DNA of 64,000 nucleotides from Cristatella mucedo (GCA_009760855.2 WPIO01000187.1:7501-71500), one strand, 5' to 3'. Positions 12,062 through 24,732 are shown, numbered from the stretch's first letter. Notes: a model not told the origin generated them from the sequence alone. Program-made: numbers and translations.

Positions 12062-12330
12062 GTATATACATCAGCCAGCGGTGCCCTGCACTGCCGGGGT
12101 GGCGGGAGCTACCAGGAGCCAATTCAGGAGCAATTACCACTCGGCTTCCGAGCAGGTAATGGCGTCGGAGACGCAGCGCCGCCTTAAAACCACCCTTTCC
12201 GACCGTGGGATGCCGAGATCGGCCAGGCAAGCTATACATTATTTGGCCACCAGCTGCCGAGAGCCCCGACCACGAAGCGCCTCGCCGCTGCCGACCGGTA
12301 GCCAGCGGTCAAGAAAGACCGGGTAATGGC
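12062..12330 (+). mobile_element. GC-rich interspersed repeat, family G, copy 2
   Basis: Homologous to 6290-6560 (exact shared block ggccaccagctgccgag with several flanking blocks in the same order). It lies inside the disrupted L2-A copy, immediately before a CA tract. Confidence 0.55.
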
Positions 12331-12346
12331 TGCATATTTATCGGTC

Positions 12347-12349
<3 letters not shown>

Positions 12350-12406
<57 letters not shown>
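12350..12406. repeat. (CA)n microsatellite
   Basis: About 28 uninterrupted CA units. Confidence 0.97.
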
Positions 12407-12412
<6 letters not shown>

Positions 12413-12413
<1 letters not shown>

Positions 12414-13012
12414 CACTCTGAAGCTAGGCTTGTATGTCATGAGCTTCGTAGGTGCCACATCACACCACGTCTCGCCGACCTGCACTGGCTTAAAATCAAG
12501 CAGGATATCGATTTCAAGGGTCTGTCACTCACTTTTAGGTCACTACATTCACTGGCTTCAGCCTACTTATCAGAACTACTTCCCCACCGTACTAGGCATT
12601 GTACCGCCCTCTTTTTGCGAATCAAATCGCTGAGCAATACCTCGTACGAGCTTCGCATCCTTTGGAGAGCATGCCATTAGTTCATATGCTCACAAAGCCT
12701 GGAACTCACTTCCGACTGATGCCAAGACATCCTCTGACGTGACGAAGTTTGACAAAGGCTTAACACATTCTTTTTATCACAGAATTTAGTGGGTCGTTAC
12801 GATTCGTCCTTTGCGTGCCTATGTGCGCTGACTGTATGATACAATCTGCCACTAACGGTATTTAGATGTTGACATGGCGCATGTCACCTCTAACCATACT
12901 GTGCTTGTTCAAATTGTGCTTGATTTCAGTAACTCGGTAACCACTTGATGAAAGAGATTCAGTTCTCTGATGATGCTACGCAAATTTAGCTTAATATAAT
13001 TATTATTCTGTA
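12413..13012 (+). mobile_element. L2-A LINE (outer copy, part 3) with 3' end
   Basis: Resumes at gctaggcttgtatgtcatga, the consensus position following 11872. It continues through the ORF2 carboxy end (HHVSPTCTGLK in a shifted frame) and the 3'UTR with agagattcagttctctgatg, to a short (ATT) end. Multiple frameshifts are present. Confidence 0.75.
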
Positions 13013-13495
13013 TACGTGCGCACCATGAACACAGGTACAGATTTAAAGGAGGCTCCATTGGACGGCGGTATAAAGTCTCAGCCTCGAGATTTTGGCTCGA
13101 TTCTGCCCTAGGAAAATAGCGACACAGATTTTTCCCACTGCTACGGAGGGCTTTTCTCTCTGCTGCTGCTGCTTGCGCACTTTGGCGCTGCCGTGCTTAG
13201 GTGCCTTCGCCGCGGCCACGATGGCCGCCACGGCTCTGCATCGCTCGCCAACTCGCCTACGACGGCGAGAGACGACAGGCGACGACGACAGCGATGCGCG
13301 CGACTCGGTTGCGTACGCAACTCGTTCGTACGGGTCGGTCGGCAAACTCCACGTCTCTAACCGGACGCTTAGCGTGCGCCACGAAGGGCTCGAGCCCGCG
13401 ACGTCGGCGGCGGTAAACGGGCGAGCACTTTGACCCCTGGGTCAAACCATCGCAGCGAGTGACGCAGCTTTTACGCGTCGCTTTTAATGCGGGCG
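13013..13495 (-). mobile_element. Unresolved GC-rich sequence with SINE-A-like head
   Basis: Within 13378-13450 the minus strand shows a tRNA-like gtcgcgggctcgagccc with gtgctcgcccg upstream, as in the SINE-A head. The remainder shows nothing I recognise. Confidence 0.3.
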
Positions 13496-13499
13496 TACT

Positions 13500-13680
13500 T
13501 AATAATAATAATAATAAAACACTTGATGAAGCGTCCTCAGAGAACTCAATCTCTTTCCAGGCGCTTTACAATTGCTGCAAAGGAAACGCGATCGAATGGT
13601 TAGTGGTAGCATGCTCAGTAAACAAAAAGAATAACGCGGCTAGGGGCGGCATGCGCAGGGTCAGCACGCAAGTGTGATTA
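13500..13680 (-). mobile_element. L2-A LINE 3' fragment
   Basis: On the minus strand it ends with ggcgctttac...gagattgagttctctgag and (TTATT)n. Upstream it has the 3'UTR block with gcatgctaccactaacc. Confidence 0.75.
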
Positions 13681-14640
13681 GAAAGGCAGAAGATGCGGCG
13701 GAAGGCTTTATAAGAAAAAACACCTCGACGCTCGCTTGGACAAGCAACGCTCGCAAACAGAGTCGGTACGAGAATTCAGACGCGCTACAAATGCGGACTT
13801 CACGGAGCACATCTGCCGTGCGCTCGCGCCGTCGGAGTCGGACGAATTCAAGAAAATCCTTGAGAATCGTTTTGGAACCTGCACTTCCGGAAGTGACGCG
13901 TGCTCGTCGTCTCCTGTTCTCCTGACTTGGACCGATAAGTTTTTGATGCGCCAATCACACTCCAGGCTCGCTCTGCGCTCGCTCGTATCTGCTGACATCA
14001 TCACTAGGAGCTTCATTCAATGTCAAGATCCGTTGCCGATTCTTCTGCTGTCTCCGCCCCCACGGCTCATCATCACCATCATCATCATCACGGCTCATCA
14101 TCATCATCATCACGGGTCACATCACGAGTCGAAGCTCGGGGCTCGGCTCGAATTGGAATGAGGCTCGGCTATTGTGTGATAAATTAGAAATAGTACTTCA
14201 ATATATAATAATACCACCAGCCTCGTATGTTGCGTAAGTAAAAGGATCTCGTTCGCTTTTAATTATTTCAGAACGCTTTCGCGTGGATTTGAGCTAGCCA
14301 GTCAAAACCCAGGATAGGGTTATCTTGGCGCCGGATAAATCTGAGGCTCGTCCCATCTGGAGTTGAACCGTAGACCTTCGGTGTTGGAGGCGCGAGTCAA
14401 GGCCGAGCGATCCGTCCGGATCGGCCTCGACTTGCGGCCATCGATCGATCCGACCGATCGCGGCCGTCCGCTCGCGACGCGACTGAGTTCGCGCGGACGA
14501 CAGCGCCTTTAGCGCGCCTCCTAGCGGCGCGCCGCCGGAAAGTGAGCTGCTCCGAGTATTTGTTCTGCGAGCCATTGTCCGCGGCGGCGAGACTGTGGGT
14601 CGCAGGGTCGGCGAGCGCGCGAACTGAGTGAGAATAGCCG
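13681..14640. other. No recognisable gene; short (CAT)n tract
   Basis: A (CAT/ATC)n tract lies at about 14066-14120. The frame at 13736-14161 matches no family I know. Confidence 0.4.
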
Positions 14641-14650
14641 GCCTCGCGCG

Positions 14651-14769
14651 TCCATTCCAGTGCCGCCCCACACAATAGCCGGCCTCGCGTCCATTCCAGT
14701 GCCGCCCCACACAATAGCCGGCCGCGCGTTCATTCCAGTGCCGCCCCACACAATAGCCAGCCGCACGCG
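14651..14769. repeat. 39-bp tandem repeat, three full copies
   Basis: Units start at 14651, 14690 and 14729 and share cattccagtgccgccccaca. A partial unit precedes at 14632. Since 39 is a multiple of three, the minus strand reads GYCVGRHWN repeatedly, but no start, splice or homology evidence supports a protein. Confidence 0.9.
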
Positions 14770-15835
<1,066 letters not shown>

Positions 15836-15939
15836 AGAACAGAGCGTGAGGCAGAGTTGTAAATATATCTATAGAGACATTGTATATCGACAGCCATTTA
15901 TTATTTTCAACTTAATGCGAAGTAGCTAAGAACGGTGAA

Positions 15940-17220
15940 GGTACCTTTGAAAAAGAGGCGTTGTACCGGGTCGAGACACTGGAACGGGCCGTGGCGAACC
16001 AGCTAAACTCATATATCGAAACCTCACACCTTGCAAGTAAGTTCCAGTCTGGCTTTAGAGCTAATCACTCCACAGAGTCAGCATTGCTTAGGGTATACAA
16101 CGACCTACTTAGGAATGCAGACATGGGTAGAGTGTCTCTGCTTGTTTTGCTCGATCTTTCGGAAGCTTTTGATACCATCGATCACAAAGTTCTACTAGAG
16201 TGCCTTTCATCTCGCCTGGGCATCACTGGCACTGCTCTGCAGTGGTTCAGGTCCTATCTCAATGGGAGACTCCAGAGTACTGATGTGAATGGACAAAGAT
16301 CATCTGAGGTACCTCTGAAATATGGAGTACCTCAGGGCTCCGTGCTAGGTCCGGTTCTTTTCACGGTTTATACTCTGCCTCTTGCTGATGTGATTGCCAA
16401 GCACAATCTAGGCTTTCACTTCTATGCGGACGACACTCAGTTGTACCTTTGCTTTGATCCCTCCCAGCCTTCGAGCACCTCAAATTCTCTAAACCCACTA
16501 GCTGCATGCATTGATGACATCCGCACATGGATGGCAGCAAATTTTCTAAAACTTAACGATGATAAAACTAACTAACTAGTTATGGGCAAACCCAGTGTGA
16601 TCCAGAGATTGGAAAGGCTGACTCTCAAAATTGGCTCTGCCAGCATATCTCCAGTTAAATCAGCTCGAAATCTAGGTGTCATATTCCAAAGCGACCTCTC
16701 GTTAGACGACCATATCAGCTCCACAGTCAAATCCGCCTATTTTCAGCTTCATAACATTGCTAAAATTCGGGCTTGTTTAGATAAGGATACCACATCTAAG
16801 TTGGTCCATGCATTCGTGACATACCGTATCGATTTCTGCAACTCACTGCTCGCTGGCCTACCAGCATGTGCGATCAGGCGATTGCAGCTGGTGCAAAACT
16901 CTGCAGCTAGGCTTGACTGTCGTGAGTGGCGCAGTTGCCACATTACACCACTTCTCGCCGACCTGCACTGGCTACCAGTCATGCAACGGATTGACTTCAA
17001 GGTTTTGTCGCTCACTTTTAGGTCACTTCATTTAATGGCTACAGCCTTTCTCTTAGATATATTCCCCAATCAGGCCAAGCATCGTTGTTTATCAAGCATG
17101 ATATTACTCACCATTCAATTGCATTTCCCTTTGCAGCAAATGTAAAGCTCCTAGAGAGAGATTAAGTTCTCTGAGGGCGCTTTATCAAGTGCATTACTGT
17201 TAGTTATTGTTATTATGCGT
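15940..17220 (+). mobile_element. L2-A LINE, best-preserved reverse transcriptase copy
   Basis: Contains the longest RT in the window. RT block: VSLLVLLDLSEAFDTIDHKV; template/primer block: GVPQGSVLGPVLFTVYTLPL; catalytic box: HFYADDTQLYL. A stop interrupts the frame at 16573-16575; the frame resumes at 16582 (RNLGVIFQSDLSLDDHISST, then a DFCNSLLAGLPACAIRRLQL block). An internal deletion after about 17090 joins the coding region directly to the L2-A 3'UTR, which ends at gagggcgctttatcaagtgc. No 5' endonuclease domain was seen, so it is 5'-truncated and non-autonomous now. Confidence 0.88.
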
Positions 17221-17224
17221 ATAT

Positions 17225-18535
17225 TAAAATATGTACCGGAAGTTCTACTGATTTAATAGAAATCTTTGCCTTTCCTTGTGCTTTGCTTGCTTGCGATTTT
17301 GCTTGCTTGCGAGCTGCTTGGATCAAAGCTTTGGTCAGGGTCATATTTTGGTGTCCAGGCACAGCATTGCCCTTAAAAGGAAGCAATGCTTTTCCCTTGT
17401 TCATGCTCAGCTCAACTGAGAGCAGCAGCTTCAGAAGCCCGAAGAAGAAGTCTGAATCGGCTGCAGATCGTTTCCGGATTCCGGATTCAATTCGGATTCA
17501 GGATTTCCGGATTTCTATCTGTCTGGGCAAGACTTTGATTGGCTCAGCTATATCTATTCAGCATTCTTGATCGTGCAACCTTGAACTTTTCTTCGTGGCT
17601 CGCACTCGCGACATGTTCCACCCACTGCCGCTGAACCAAGAGACTGCCAGCTCCACTTCTTTTTTAAAAGCGTTAATAAGACAGCTGCTCCAAAAGACCT
17701 ACAGTGCTATTCAGTCCATTGTTTATAGCTTATGGAGCCATCACTCTTGCATTCCAGCATTTTGTGCATTCCTGTTGCAGAGTCACGTTTGTCAGTGATG
17801 GCTAAGACTTTCTACAGACTTCCCACATCAGAGTGGCTCTTGAAAAGAAAAAGTAGGAGCTCTCTATTGTTCTAAGAAATCTAATGGAAGCCGAATCTTG
17901 ACTTGCAGCACGAACTCGTGCCTTGTTCAAGCTGTGGTTTTTCTAGTTTGCAAAAAATTGCCTTCTAATTTCAGGACAGTATTCTCTTTTGGACACCCGA
18001 TAAAGGGCCAGACATGACTGCTGAATTGTCGTAGCACAGCCAGTTAATAGAGCCTAGCTTGTGTAATCTAATAGTGTGTGTCGGTGCTCAGCCACGGCAT
18101 GCTGGCTGGCCCTTGATGCAGCCCAGCAGGCCGGGCCTTGACCCTTGATGCGATGCAGCAGCCGCCTGTGAGAGGCAGGATGGGGCGAGTGGACGGGGAG
18201 GGCAGTTGGAATGCGGACGGAGGGTGGACGGCCTTGTGCTTGTTGCAATTCGAGTGCCAGTGCAATACACGGTGGTTAAAGACCCCCTCGGTATTTCTGT
18301 ATCGTCATGTGCATGCCACCAGAGCGGCAAGCTACAGCAAGGTCTAAGTCGGTAAACATGCTTGTTTAGCTCAGCAAGCAATAGCCAAGTCTATTGGAAC
18401 AAGGACTCGCTTGAGATCAAGGTTGATACTATCACAGGAAATTTGTGTTACAAAAATATGCTCAATCCATTTTGCTTTTGGCGCCCTCTTGGCCTTGGCG
18501 CCCAGGGACATCTGTCCACCTGCCCACCCCTTGCC
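17225..18535. other. No recognisable gene
   Basis: Unique-looking sequence. A gcttgcttgc run lies at 17284-17310 and ggattcc/ggattca repeats at 17475-17515. No coding support was seen. Confidence 0.4.
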
Positions 18536-18539
18536 ACAG

Positions 18540-18778
18540 CTGCTGCCTCCTGCTGCCTCGTGCTGCCTCCTGCTGTCAGCTGCTGCCTCCTGCTGCCAGC
18601 TGCTGCCTCCTGCTGCCTCCTGCTGCCTCCTGCTGCCTCCAGCTGCCTCCTGCTGCTTCCTGCTGCCTCCTGCTGCCACAGCTGCTGCCTCGTGCTGCCT
18701 CGTGCTGCCTCGTGCTGCCTCGTGCTGCCTCGTGCTGCCTCGTGCTACTTCTTTTGCACAGCTGCTGCTGCCTCCTGC
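18540..18778. repeat. 10-bp minisatellite TGCTGCCTCC/TGCTGCCTCG
   Basis: About twenty decamer units, first mostly ending in CC, later in CG. All six frames are open through it for lack of stops. Confidence 0.95.
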
Positions 18779-19044
18779 TTGAAGTTATCAGGTGCAAGCA
18801 GGTACAGTAATAGGCCACACGCAGGTAACTTTGTGGCAGCCTGCAGCAGTTGAACCATTCAGTTACTTTAAAAAAAAAAGCCGTTCCCTGAATTGTTTCG
18901 ACTCAACCTGCTTGCCGTAAAAATCCAGCATGCTTGCTTTATGCTGCCAAGTCATATTCGGCCAAGTAGCAAGGTGCGCTCGCCTTTAACTGCCAAGATT
19001 GTAGTTTCGTGCCCTGAAGCATGTGTAAATCTCCTGGGTAGAGA

Positions 19045-19150
19045 TAATGATAATAACACACTTGATAAAGCACCCCCAGAGAACTCTTTCTCATTCAGAC
19101 TCTTTCAGAAAGTCTCTTTCTAGGTGCTTTACATTTGTTGCAAAGGATTC
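19045..19150 (-). mobile_element. L2-A LINE 3' end fragment
   Basis: On the minus strand: aaagcacctagaaagagact and ggtgctttatcaagtgtg followed by (TTAT). A short internal duplication of the ctttctca/agtctctttc area is present. Confidence 0.65.
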
Positions 19151-19290
19151 AGGCTCTAGTCGTACACTATCCAAATTAATTCTATTTATTTACTTATTTT
19201 TAGTCTGGACGCCTGGGATTAACCGTCCGAAGCCTTGTCGGCCAGCGTTTTCGTCTAGACAGAAACTATGGCGATCTAGCAGCCATCATT

Positions 19291-19440
19291 GCCGAGCTGG
19301 TTTGGTCTAGCGGTTAAGGTGCTCGCCCGACCTAGGTGTGGCTGAGGTCGTGGGCTCGAGCCCTGTGGCATATGTGAAGCGCCTGAATAGAGATTAGGTT
19401 CTCTTGGGGCGCTATACAAATGAATTTTATTTTTTTATTT
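19291..19440 (+). mobile_element. SINE-A, reference copy
   Basis: About 150 bp. The tRNA-like head has tggtctagcggttaaggtgc (A-box region) and gtcgtgggctcgagccc (B-box region). The tail gcgcctgaatagagattagg and ggcgctatacaaatgaattt resembles the L2-A LINE 3' end, implying mobilisation by that LINE. It ends in a T-rich/ATT-like tail. Confidence 0.8.
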
Positions 19441-21335
19441 TTGTTTATAGCACCATGCCACCTGACTATTTTATATACCTGTGATTGGCTGGAGGAAACG
19501 TCTTTACGCAATGGCTACTTGCTAAAATGTTGCACAGCTACTGGCTTCCGTAAAGGATTCACGCTCGGCTGCCAGTGCCGGAAACAGACCCTCATTGTCG
19601 TGACCATTACCATCTGACCCTGACCTATTGATCTCCTGACCCTGTTCGGGTGAGCACGTGTCCGAGCATCTCCTTCGTGTATGCATTTCGGACTCGGACG
19701 GCTGCTTCCAGACTAGTTTCAGTCCATCGACGGATACCAGGAGGTATTACTGTCAATAGAGTAAAGTTAGTCAAGGTTAATGGAGCACGGCTTTCAAAAA
19801 GGAAACGATCGGCCTGCTCGGAGACAACTTCAGGGCAGTAGGCGTGCCTTTGCCGAACGCTCTACGTCTCACAGACGCCGGGAGCATGTGAAGCCACAGG
19901 GAAGCAGCGATGGAGCTGCACCTGCTCATGCCAAACTTTGCTTCCTGCCAGTCCGTGCCTTGACAGGTCACACGTCGTCAGTCACGCGGCCAGCAGGAGA
20001 CACATTCTTGTTCTCACACAGTCGGCTCCGGCCATGATGGGCAGGTGCTTTCCACTGTCCCCTGTTCCTAATTTGTCTCTCTTTCCCATTGCAGGTCGAC
20101 AGAGATTAATGTTTTAATCAGGAGAGTCGGCGCTTGGTTCCGTTCGTGGCTGACTGGCAAGTCAGCTGACCGTTTGAAATCAGCCAGTCGCTCTATCGGA
20201 AGACGCGAAGCAGCTGCCCCTTCCAGCCAATTGCAAGTGCAGGCGGCCGGCGGCTTCGGCCGGAGCAGCTGCTAGCCACCGGAGCAGCTGCTAGCCACCG
20301 AAGCAGCACATGCCACCGCAGCAGCAGCAGCAGCAGCGCCGAGTGGGCTGACTTCCAGGCATTCGACGCTACCCATCTCGTCAGGCGGCATGCAGATAAC
20401 GGCTGAGTGCTTTGCTGACAGCAGCAGCAGCACGTGACTTGCGGTGCTCAGAGAGAGCTGGCCCCCGGGGCGGGCCAGCGATGCTCGTCTGTCTGTCCGC
20501 TGCAGCACCACGTGCAGCACCACGCGCAGAGTGTGCAGTGCGATGTCGCTTCAGCCACGATGCTGCCTCGGCTGCTGTTGCCGCTGCTGTGGCCGGCAGC
20601 TAGCTCTCGCGGTGAGGCACTCGCCAGTCAGGTGCACCGGACCGGTTATCGATAGGCAGGTCGCCACGTCACGTCGGCCCAGGATTCTGCAGCCTCGAAT
20701 CTGCTCAGACAGCCTGTGCACAGTGCTTGAGAGCGTCCTCTCTTGTCCGCACCGGACTGACTTGCATTCGAACGAGACAGTGAAGTCGGACTGCACCATC
20801 CAGGTAGCCCGATGGGTAATGCTTGGCAGTGGTAGCATCGCCGGAGTTATCCCACCTCTACCTCGAAACCTGTGGAAATTTTTTCTGCTGGAGCTGTTAC
20901 TCCAACGAAGACAGCTTTGGGTACACGGAGGAGAGCAGTTTTGTGGAGTGCTGCCGCTCGAACCCTGACTGAAACTCTTAAGGAAATCCATTATTTTCAG
21001 TGTGTGCTGCAAGGTTCTGAGGGACGATTCACGGTGGCGCCACCATCGTACAACCACCAAGGGTATGCATATTTACAAAATAAAATTGGCGCACGAAGAA
21101 TTCTAAGCAAGCAGCTCTACACCTTAAGCTTAAGCCAGCGACCTATAGAGGTTAGAGACACGCAGCTGCTTTCGAGAAGTACATTCATATTGAAGGTTAA
21201 TTAAAGGTTAAGTGCCAATTGGCCAATGAAAGCCACGCTGCTGCCCTATGATGACAATCGTGTGTTTGACTAGACATCATACTCATCATAATGACATGTA
21301 CACAATGTATGGCTACACCTCGGCAGAGTACGGCT
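19441..21335. other. No recognisable gene; (CAG)n-rich stretch
   Basis: At 20262-20310 a 21-bp unit (accggagcagctgctagcc) is repeated twice and decays into a (CAG)n tract. The minus-strand frame at 20551-21060 (169 codons) has no family match or splice support that I can see. Confidence 0.4.
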
Positions 21336-21414
21336 CTTACGAAACGACAACTACTCTCCTGCTGCCGACTATGGCTCACCCTTTTCAGCCGTCGTGAGCT
21401 ACTACTTCTATGCT
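21336..21414 (+). mobile_element. L2-B LINE 3' fragment, left part
   Basis: Matches the L2-B ORF2 end (acgacaactactctcctgct, then actatggc). Broken at ctatgct by the SINE-B at 21415-21593. Confidence 0.75.
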
Positions 21415-21593
21415 GCTAGCCGTGATGGCACACTAGGTAAGGTGGCTGCTTTCACGACCACTGTCCCGAGGTCGTGGGCTCGATTCCTGCGGTGAGCGAT
21501 CCTTTATCGCCACCTCAAGCGGTGGTGATAACCATAAAGGCTCTTCTGTTGCTATACAAAAAGGGGCTGTTTAATCAGCTAGGATTTTTTTTT
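21415..21593 (+). mobile_element. SINE-B inserted in L2-B
   Basis: About 179 bp: gtgatggcacactaggtaag (A-box region), gaggtcgtgggctcgattcc (B-box region), body with caagcggtggtgataacc, end tgctatacaaaaaggggctg then ttaatcagctagga and a T run. It interrupts an L2-B copy whose sequence resumes at 21594 with actcactacctcaact. No clear target-site duplication. Confidence 0.8.
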
Positions 21594-21795
21594 ACTCACT
21601 ACCTCAACTGCTCTCCTGACTCTGCTATGCTTCCCACTTTCTCTGTGTTACGTGAGACGAAGTCTGTTGGCTACCGAATGCGTACCGAAAGCCGCTTAGG
21701 CTGTGGGTGCACTATACAAAACTCTCCTGCATAACACCCACATGGTCTGTATGACTTTGTGGAGTTACAGACGGAGTTACATTACATTACTGCTG
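21594..21795 (+). mobile_element. L2-B LINE 3' fragment, right part
   Basis: Continues the ORF2 end (GYRMRTESRLGCGCTIQNSP) through the 3'UTR. Ends with tttgtggagttacagacgg and repeated attac. Confidence 0.85.
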
Positions 21796-22140
21796 AGCCA
21801 CTTCGACCTTCGTCTGTTTCCTAGAGGTTGAATAGAAAGCAGCTCAATAAGAACTTATAACAACAATAATACATAACTTATAAGAACATTATGACAATAT
21901 AATAACATTATATACATTATAAATAATATATCATAAATAAATAATAAACAATGTTTATATATAATATAATAATATATAGCTTATAAGAACACGCTGCTTA
22001 TGTTGGTGAATTACATTGTGAAGCTCAACGGGTACGGTCCAAATCAAAGCATCTGCCAAATCAAGCTATGGACACAATTGCAGCTGCAGCACCGACTCGA
22101 GAGGAATCTGCATGCCACTCCTCCCATCTTCTTCCGTTCG
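21796..22140. other. AT-rich simple sequence
   Basis: Degenerate ataata/acataac repeats at 21840-21985, then featureless sequence. Confidence 0.6.
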
Positions 22141-22144
22141 TCCT

Positions 22145-22840
22145 TCTACTCTCGTTAGACGACCACATCAGCTCCACAGTCAAGTGTGCCCACTTTTAGC
22201 TGCATGACATTGCTAAAATTCGGGGTTGCTTTATGCAGGGATACCACATCTAAATTGGTCCATGCATTTGTGACATCCCGTCTCGACTTCTGTAACTCAT
22301 ACCTTGCTGGTCTACCGACTTGTGCACTCAGGCGCTTACAGCTAGTGCAAAACTGTGCAGTTATGCTTGTCTGTCGTGAGCGTCGAAGCTGCCACATCAC
22401 ATCACTTCTCGCCGACCTGCACTGGCTCCCAGTCAAGCGATGCATCGACTTCAGGCAGGTTCTGTCATTCACTTTTAGGTCTCTTCATTCTTTAGCTTCA
22501 GATCTACCTGTCAGATCTACTCCACCACCAGGCTAGGCGTCGCACCACCCGCTTTTCGGAAGCTAATCGTTTATCTATACTTCGTACAAATCGCAATGCC
22601 TTTGGAGACCGTGCCTTTGGTTCGTATGCTTCTAAAGCCTGGAACTCACTTCCGACTTGCGTCACAGCATCCCCTGACTTGACCGCATTTAAAATTAAAC
22701 TTAAAATTCATCTATTTATCACAGCATTTGGTGGGTCAGTGTAATTCGTCTTGTACGTGCTTATGCGTGCAGATATTGTGCATGCTGCCTCAAACCATAT
22801 TCGCATGCTGCCTCTGTGCATGCAACCATATTTTACTTGT
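22145..22840 (+). mobile_element. L2-A LINE 3' half
   Basis: From the LDDHISSTVK-type block to the 3'UTR: DTTSKLVHAFVTSRLDFCNS, then LRRLQLVQNC, then a CHIT/LLADLHWLPVK block. At least one frameshift near 22200 and damage after 22530. The extreme 3' end is missing or replaced by the opposite-strand fragment that follows. Confidence 0.85.
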
Positions 22841-22841
22841 C

Positions 22842-22945
22842 AATAATACTAATAAAAATAAAATTGATATAGCGCCCTTAGAGAACTTGGATCTCTCTCT
22901 AGGCGCATGATCGAGTAGTTGGTGGTAACATGCTCAATAAACAAC
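22842..22945 (-). mobile_element. L2-A LINE 3' end, opposite orientation
   Basis: On the minus strand: catgcgcctagagagagatcc, ggcgctatatcaattttatt. It abuts the plus-strand copy head-on, suggesting independent insertion at the end of the older copy. Confidence 0.7.
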
Positions 22946-23550
22946 AAGAAAAGCGATCCAAACGAGGTAGCCGATGTCTGCTCGCGGGTCGGCAGCGTCG
23001 GCGGCGGACCTCGGGTATACGAAGGCGGCACACTGGCGATTGGCAAATGTGCTGCTAAACTCGAGAGCAACAGGAATCTGGTGGCTGCAAGCAATCGTCG
23101 AGGACAGCTGGCGAGCGACGCCGGCATGAGATCGCAGCGGGCGGGGTCGAGGGACGCGGCCGAGTCCGTACCGCGAGCTCGAAACGTCCGCTTCTCGGTA
23201 TCGGGGCGGTATCGCCGCGGAATCGCTGCAGCCGCACTAGGTTGCAAGTGCGGCTGCAGCGCTAACCGAGCGTACACGCTCGCGCCACGTGCGACCAAAG
23301 TGCGGCGCTGCCAAGTGGCCGGGCAAGCGGCTACGGCTCAGCCGCACGACGCCCGTAAGCGGCCGGCGCCCCGCCTGCCGGGAGATGGCCGCATTCGCCA
23401 ATCGTCATCGCGGCTGGCCGCGCCCAGTCCTGGCTGTAGCCGCAGCGGTGGCGTCGGCTGGCCGCGTGCTTCGCTTCCGCCTCGGGCTGCTTCCGGAAGT
23501 GCTCTGCCGGATGGTGGATCTGCCGGGTATCCCTCCCACTCCCTGCGGCT
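22946..23550. other. No recognisable gene
   Basis: GC-rich DNA. The plus-strand frame that starts at 22919 and the frame at 23289 stay open only because they run into the CT tract. No conserved motif was seen. Confidence 0.45.
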
Positions 23551-23551
23551 G

Positions 23552-24193
<642 letters not shown>

Positions 24194-24199
24194 GGGTGC

Positions 24200-24640
24200 T
24201 GTACCCACCTTAATGCACTGCCGGCTGTTTGAATTTAAGTCTTCAATTTAAAGAGAGGCAAGTGCATCGTTTGGCCGAAATCTGAACGTCCGCGCGAACC
24301 TGCAGCAGCGCGAAAGCCAGAATCAAAACATTCGAGAACGCCGAGCAGGCAGCCGCAGAGGCCTCCTACCGCTAACTATTCTCGCTGTCTTCATCGACGC
24401 GGCGCTGAGCACACAATAGCTTTTCCACTCGCTTTTCATCAGAAGAAATCCAACGCGGCCATCTCTACAAATCACTCTTCTGTAGCAGAGTCGGCTACAG
24501 CACGCGGTCGGACAAACACTGGCCGTCCACGGGGACATCGCCAGGCCACGAGAGCTCAGAGCGGGTAAGTGATGGCGTAGTTAGTGGAATGCTCGGAGCT
24601 GTAACTTGACTGGTGACGAGAGAGGGAGTGATACCTCTCC
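24200..24640. other. No recognisable feature
   Basis: Unique-looking sequence without gene or repeat signature. Confidence 0.4.
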
Positions 24641-24642
24641 CC

Positions 24643-24685
24643 TAACACACACACACACACACACGTACACGAGCGCGTGCGAGCG

Positions 24686-24726
<41 letters not shown>

Positions 24727-24732
24727 CACACC
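24643..24732. repeat. (AC)n microsatellite, interrupted
   Basis: AC tracts at 24643-24664 and 24689-24720, separated by a gagcgcgtgcgagcgc-type insert. Confidence 0.95.

Noticed and set aside
20551-21060. 169-codon minus-strand frame
   Set aside because: No homology recognised, and the composition is similar to the surrounding sequence. Cannot be supported as a gene.
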